DNA of 64,000 bases, from NCBI GenBank assembly GCA_016709845.1, contig JADJMA010000063.1, positions 1 to 64,000 on the forward strand, read 5' to 3'. The translations under genes were made by a program, and so were the position numbers. The notes beneath the pieces were generated by a model, which saw only the letters and a list, made by a program, of their open reading frames with translations, had not been told where the DNA came from and did not search any database. Shown piece by piece: positions 62,148 to 64,000 of this stretch (positions are counted from its first letter, which is position 1; each line of letters starts with the position of its first letter). The stretch is from Flammeovirgaceae bacterium. Lineage in GTDB: Bacteria; Bacteroidota; Bacteroidia; Cytophagales; Cyclobacteriaceae.

Positions 62148-64000
62148 TTAACTGGCTGCCTCCAATTCATCAACCTCCAGCATGATCTTTTCCCATTTCA
62201 TGTTAGCCTCATGCAAAGTGGAGGCCAGTTTATCAAACTGTTGTTGGCAACCAGATAGTTTATTGAAATCTCCATAAACATCAGGTTTTGCCATTTCGGA
62301 TTCTACTTCTCTCTTTTCCTGCTCTAATTTTTCAATCAGATCTTCCTGTTTTTTTAAATCCTGATTGAGTGCCTTAATCCTTTTTTCATGGGGATTAATA
62401 GTATTGGCAGGTCTTGGGTTCTGTTTTCTTTACAGGCACGGGTTGTGGAGCAGCGTTCAATGCATTTTGCTTTCTCCAATATTCATACTCATCATACGTG
62501 CCCGGATATTCTTTTATCTGTTGCTCTTCTATGTACCAGATTTTATTGGCTACCTGGTTTACAAAGTGACGATTGTGTGACACCACAACAAAACTTCCCT
62601 GATATTGCTGCAAGGCTTGAATCAGAATGTTTTCTGAGATAAAATCCAAGTGGTTGGTAGGTTCATCCAGCAAAAGGAAATTGGCTTCTGAAATTAACGT
62701 TTTGGCAAGTGCTACGCGCGATTTTTCGCCACCCGATAATACCTTTATCTTTTTAAATACATCTTCATCCGAAAAAGAGAAAGCAACCTAATACGTTTCT
62801 TAGTTCTTGCTCCGTCTTGGCGCTGCCGGCTTGTTTTAGTTCTTCCAGAATTTCACTATCCACATGCAACGACTCAACTGGTGCTGGCATAAAATCCATA
62901 AATAACATTATATCCAATAATGCGTTCGCCTTCTACCGGTTCGGTATTAGCTAAAATGCGAAGTAACGTGGATTTACCTTTCCGTTGGCTCCAATCAACG
63001 CAATTTTATCGCCACGCTCTATGCCTGCAGTAGAATGCTTTAAAATGGTTAGGTCACCATACGATTTGGATAGATCTTTTAAGGTAACCACATGGCGACC
63101 GGAGGGTTGCTTGAAAGTGAATTTGAAATTAACCGCGGCATTGTCGCTCACCACTTCATCTACCAAATCCATTCTATCAAGTGCCTTCACGCGTGATTGA
63201 ACTAATTTAGATTTGGATGCCTTAGCCCGGAATCGTTCAATGAATCGTTCAGCTTGCCGAATCTTGGCTTGTTGATTCTCATACGCACCTTGCTGAATGT
63301 TCTCACGCAATTCTTTTTCTTGTAAGTAAAAGGAATAGTTTCCCTCGTATGTTATCAATTGGCCATTCGTAACCTCTACCGTTTTGGTAATAACGTTATT
63401 TAAGAATGTACGATCGTGCGAAACAATGATTACCGCTCCGCCATAGTTGCGTAGATAATTCTCCACCCACTCAATAGAAGGTAAGTCCAGGTGGTTAGTA
63501 GGTTCATCGAGCATCAGGCACGAAGGCTTCTCCAACAAAAGTTTGGCAAGCATGACGCGCATGCGCCAGCCTCCGGAAAATTCTTTTAGCGGACGATGTA
63601 AATCTTTTGTAGCGAAACCAATTCCTTCCAATACTTCTTCCGCCTTTGATTGCATGGTGTAGCCATCCAACTGTTCAAATTTTTCTTGCAGAGTGGTTAG
63701 TTTTTCAACTAAATCATCGGAATAGTCATGCTCCAGTTTATGAAGAATCTTTTCTATTTGACGTTGTGTATCTACAGCTTCTTTAAAAGCTCCCATAGCC
63801 ACAGTAAGAATGGCATCTTCCGTTTGGTAGGAGAGTAGATCCTGATTTAAGAATCCGATGGTACAATCTTTGGCTTTACTGATTGAGCCACCATTTACGC
63901 TTAACTCGCCATCAATTATCTTTAATAACGTAGATTTGCCACGTCCATTTAGTCCGATTAAGCCGATTTTATCATCGGGTTTTATAAACATGGAGGCGTC
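62148..64000 (-). CDS. ABC-F family ATPase (5' end off the window)
   Basis: About 617 codons visible; the start lies beyond 64000. First nucleotide-binding domain: Walker A GLIGLNGRGKSTLL, signature FSGGWRMRVMLAKLLL, Walker B CLMLDEPTNHLDLPS. A linker of about 80 residues (PtIM, rich in Arg/Lys) follows, then a second domain with IALIGANGKVNPR (broken Walker A) and LDEPTNHLDF, and a C-terminal coiled coil ending in LEVDELEAAS. Frame changes near 62973, 62910, 62790 and 62410. ABC-F proteins act on the ribosome rather than in transport, giving antibiotic protection or translation rescue; this one is Uup/Ettα-like in outline. Confidence 0.9.

Overview
The window looks like a chromosomal segment of a Bacteroidota bacterium, probably in the order Cytophagales. 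The evidence is type IX secretion (T9SS) sorting domains on two secreted proteins, a T9SS plug-domain protein, PorT/OmpA-like barrels, Bacteroidota-typical families (DUF2911, DHCW-motif cupin, PUR/DUF3276, LuxC plus dicluster ferredoxin, prefix-domain FtsX permeases) and two promoters of the Bacteroidota form TTG-N19-TAnnTTTG. No rRNA, tRNA, CRISPR array, integrase or insertion sequence was seen.

The most important practical point is that more than half of the genes, including housekeeping ones (smc, yebC, ychF, the ABC-F ATPase, msrB), are interrupted by 1-2 base indels, often in short homopolymers. Adjacent frames join into one conserved protein each time. I read this mainly as uncorrected long-read error and give each gene its full reconstructed span. 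Only a few lesions look biological: a 3'-truncated permease beside a palindromic repeat, a 5'-truncated CHAD fragment beside an outer-membrane-barrel tail, and perhaps the badly broken 56.8-58.3 kb pair.

Layout. 0-5.4 kb (minus): a DUF885-like lipoprotein, a family 2 glycoside hydrolase and a nitrilase. 5.7-16 kb: DUF2911, amidohydrolase, cupin, M1 aminopeptidase, rhomboid protease, GlxA-type regulator, DoxX, VOC protein and a family 3 beta-glucosidase. 16-26.7 kb: an outer membrane protein, an LTA-synthase-like sulfatase, YebC, TauE-like exporter, cupin, SGNH hydrolase, OmpA-like protein, MacB-type permease and MsrB. 26.8-32.2 kb: two large FtsX-like permeases with a PadR regulator between them and related palindromic repeats after each permease. 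32-37.8 kb: DUF202, M48 protease, gene remnants, an atypical pyruvate-kinase-like enzyme and a CotH protein with a T9SS tail. 38-44 kb (plus): a compact sugar-acid operon (Tat-type Gfo/Idh oxidoreductase, double DUF1080 3-keto-glycoside hydrolase, UxaC, second Gfo/Idh, SDR) that fits oxidative breakdown of glucuronides. 44-47.4 kb (minus): smc. 47.5-52.8 kb: a small anchored protein, a small exported protein and a 1,400-residue repeat-rich T9SS surface protein. 52.8-58.3 kb: LuxC-type acyl-CoA reductase divergent from a ferredoxin, DUF58, PUR protein, a membrane LytTR regulator, a barrel and an alpha/beta hydrolase. 58.5-64 kb: YchF, a solitary Cas6-like endoribonuclease, the T9SS plug-domain protein, a 39-residue membrane peptide and an ABC-F ATPase running off the right edge.

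The strongest candidates for something under-described are the Cas6-like gene with no CRISPR context between housekeeping genes, the atypical pyruvate kinase whose active-site segment becomes readable only after spotting two mutually compensating indels, and the 3-keto/uronate operon.
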